Shown here: piece by piece, positions 7,318-8,808 of the stretch
How positions within the stretch are numbered: the first letter of the stretch is position 1
Layout: each line of letters starts with the position of its first letter
NCBI GenBank assembly: GCA_937922775.1
Contig: CALAKE010000430.1
Location: forward strand, 1-8,808
Direction: 5' to 3'
From: an uncultured bacterium
Lineage (GTDB): Bacteria > Acidobacteriota > UBA890
Length of the DNA: 8,808 nucleotides
Translations under genes and position numbers: made by a program
Notes under the pieces: model-generated
What the model saw: only the letters and a program-made list of their open reading frames with translations
Told to the model about the DNA's origin: nothing
The model's database searches: none

Positions 7318-7340
7318 GATTCTCGACGCGATCGAGAATC
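7318..7340. repeat. Perfect 9-bp inverted repeat between citrate synthase and the DUF819 gene
   Basis: GATTCTCGA and TCGAGAATC flank a five-base loop, CGCGA, 92 bp after the citrate synthase stop. It can form a stable hairpin, but no T-run follows on either side, so a Rho-independent terminator is not clearly supported. The same 203-bp spacer also holds two perfect palindromes, GTGCCCGGGCAC (7300-7311) and CACAGCTGTG (7373-7382). This suggests either mRNA 3'-end structure or operator sites for the downstream membrane-protein gene. Confidence 0.45.
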
Positions 7341-7429
7341 CAGGCTAGGGTGTCTCCGCGCACCGCCAACCTCACAGCTGTGCTCGAGATACACCGTGCA
7401 GTGTTTCTGACGACGGAGGCCAGACAAAG

Positions 7430-8683
7430 ATGAACGAGAGTCATGCGCTGATCACGAACGATGCCGTCGTGCTCGGAATCTTGATGATGATCCTTGCCTT
7501 CGTCTTCGTGACCTCCAGTAGCAAGAAGCCTGGCTGGAAGAAGTTCTACACGTACGTGCCCTCCCTCCTGCTCTGTTACTTCATCCCCTCTCTGTTCACG
7601 ACCTTCGGCGTCATCGATCCCGAGGTATCGAATCTGTATTTCGTTGCCTCTCGCTTTCTGTTGCCGGCCAGCCTCGTTCTGCTCACCTTGAGCATCGACC
7701 TACCGGGGATCATGAGGCTGGGCCCCAAGGCCGTGGTCATGTTCCTCACGGGAACAGTGGGGATCGTCATCGGCGGGCCGCTGGCGATTCTGGCCATGTC
7801 GGCCATCAATCCCGAGGTGGTCGGCGGTGCCGGGCCGGATGCGGTGTGGCGCGGGATGACCACAGTGGCCGGGAGCTGGATCGGTGGCAGCGCCAACCAG
7901 ACCGCCATGATGGAGGTCTTCGAGGTCGGCAGCGACCTGTTCTCGGCGATGATCGCCGTCGACGTGATCGTTGCCAACATTTGGATGGCGTTCTTGCTCT
8001 ATGCCGCAGGCCGGTCGGCATCTCTTGACGCCTGGACCGGCGCGGACGTCTCTGCCATTGAGGATGTTCGCCGTCGGGTCGAGGAATACCGCGCCCAAGT
8101 AGCGCGGATTCCCGGCCTGAAGGACACGATGGTCGTGCTCGCCACGGGTTTCGGAGTCACCGGGTTGGCACACTTCTTGGCGGATATCATCGGCCCCTGG
8201 ATTGGGGAGAATGCCCCGGCCCTCGAAGACTTCAACCTCGACAGCACCTTCTTCTGGCTCGTCGTCATTGCTACGACAGTGGGTTTGATCCTCTCCTACA
8301 CGCGCGCTCGCGAGCTCGAGGGGGTAGGGGCCTCGAGAGTCGGTTCTGCTCTGCTCTACGTGCTGGTCGCCACGGTCGGGATGCGCATGAACATCAGGGC
8401 GGTCTTCGACGATCCCGAGCTGTTCCTGGTCGGAATGATCTGGATGAGCTTCCACGCGGGCCTGCTGATCATTGTCGGCATCCTGATCAAGGCCCCGGTC
8501 TTCTTTCTCGCCGTGGGCAGCCAGGCCAATGTCGGCGGCGCGGCATCGGCCCCCATCGTGGCCTCGGCTTTCTCCCCGGCCTTGGCCCCCGTAGGTGTTC
8601 TGCTGGCTGTATTCGGCTATGCCCTCGGGACCTACTGTGCCTGGATCTGTGGCCAGCTCATGCGCTTGGCGGCGGGCGGATGA
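7430..8683 (+). CDS. DUF819 (YjcL-type) polytopic inner-membrane protein, putative transporter
   Basis: A 417-residue integral membrane protein of the DUF819 family, whose substrate is not established. Hydrophobic segments occur around residues 10-28, 40-60, 71-90, 100-126, 170-193, 232-255, 272-290, 305-320, 330-360 and 376-412, consistent with about ten helices. A charged cytoplasm-like loop spans 203-231 and splits the protein into halves. Family-type motifs are GSWIGGSANQTAM (148-160) in the first half and GSQANVGGAASAP (363-375) in the second. Both contain a Gly-Ser-x-Ala-Asn-like core, as expected for discontinuous helices at a transport site in inverted-repeat carriers. A GGAGG at 7415-7419 precedes the start by 10 bases. 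It follows citrate synthase codirectionally after 203 bp, so cotranscription is uncertain. A role in moving a carboxylate is conceivable but is inference only. The 125 bp after its stop show no recognisable gene. Confidence 0.85.
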   Translation: MNESHALITNDAVVLGILMMILAFVFVTSSSKKPGWKKFYTYVPSLLLCYFIPSLFTTFGVIDPEVSNLYFVASRFLLPASLVLLTLSIDLPGIMRLGPKAVVMFLTGTVGIVIGGPLAILAMSAINPEVVGGAGPDAVWRGMTTVAGSWIGGSANQTAMMEVFEVGSDLFSAMIAVDVIVANIWMAFLLYAAGRSASLDAWTGADVSAIEDVRRRVEEYRAQVARIPGLKDTMVVLATGFGVTGLAHFLADIIGPWIGENAPALEDFNLDSTFFWLVVIATTVGLILSYTRARELEGVGASRVGSALLYVLVATVGMRMNIRAVFDDPELFLVGMIWMSFHAGLLIIVGILIKAPVFFLAVGSQANVGGAASAPIVASAFSPALAPVGVLLAVFGYALGTYCAWICGQLMRLAAGG

Positions 8684-8808
8684 CGGCGCGGGAAACCTTT
8701 TGGCCATTCTCTGCGTCATATAGGTAGGCACGACACAATTGGTTGAACCTGGGTCCTCCCGTACGCTCGCTACAGGAACCGCTTCGAGACTCAGGTGCAG
8801 GGCTCCCC

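Noticed and set aside
7700..8731. 343-residue minus-strand open frame opposite the DUF819 gene
   Set aside because: It runs antisense through a well-supported membrane-protein gene, has a low-complexity charged composition typical of high-GC shadow frames, and matches no family.

Overview
The window is GC-rich, densely coding bacterial DNA. It carries seven confident protein genes in two divergent groups, with no RNA genes, insertion sequences or CRISPR. The organism has an outer membrane: one gene encodes a signal-peptide-bearing beta-barrel ending in Phe. It uses ferredoxin-dependent 2-oxoacid chemistry, which points to an anaerobic, microaerobic or metabolically flexible Gram-negative lineage. 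The sequence alone does not fix the phylum. An uncultivated Acidobacteriota/Gemmatimonadota-like group is only a guess.

Minus-strand group, in order of transcription from right to left: a DcaP-like porin (5617-4349), a hairpin (4323-4294), and a 328-bp gap holding a run of ten C. Next come a (Fe-S)-binding HdrB/GlpC-type protein (4020-2806), a 388-bp gap with a candidate promoter, and the compact operon korD-korA-korB (2417-8). These three genes encode the two-cluster ferredoxin subunit, the alpha subunit and the TPP-binding beta subunit of a 2-oxoglutarate:ferredoxin oxidoreductase. korD and korA overlap by 4 bp, and korA and korB are 2 bp apart. A GGAG motif follows the korB stop at the window edge, so a further gene, most likely the gamma subunit korC, probably lies just outside.

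Plus-strand group: a GltA-type citrate synthase (5916-7226) transcribed divergently from the porin, a 203-bp spacer rich in perfect dyads, then a DUF819 (YjcL-type) polytopic membrane protein (7430-8683).

Taken together, this is a TCA-cycle/electron-transfer neighbourhood. Citrate synthase makes citrate from acetyl-CoA and oxaloacetate. KorDAB(C) interconverts 2-oxoglutarate and succinyl-CoA with ferredoxin. The HdrB-like protein could pass electrons between a low-potential carrier and a thiol, quinone or flavoprotein partner. The porin and DUF819 protein are plausible outer- and inner-membrane solute routes. Nothing here is unmistakably a new system. The points most worth a second look are the HdrB-like protein whose first CCG domain has lost its cysteines, the lysine-rich tail on KorA, substitutions at putative NADH-site positions of citrate synthase, the G10/C10 tract ahead of the HdrB-like gene, and the pairing of citrate synthase with a ferredoxin-linked KGOR.
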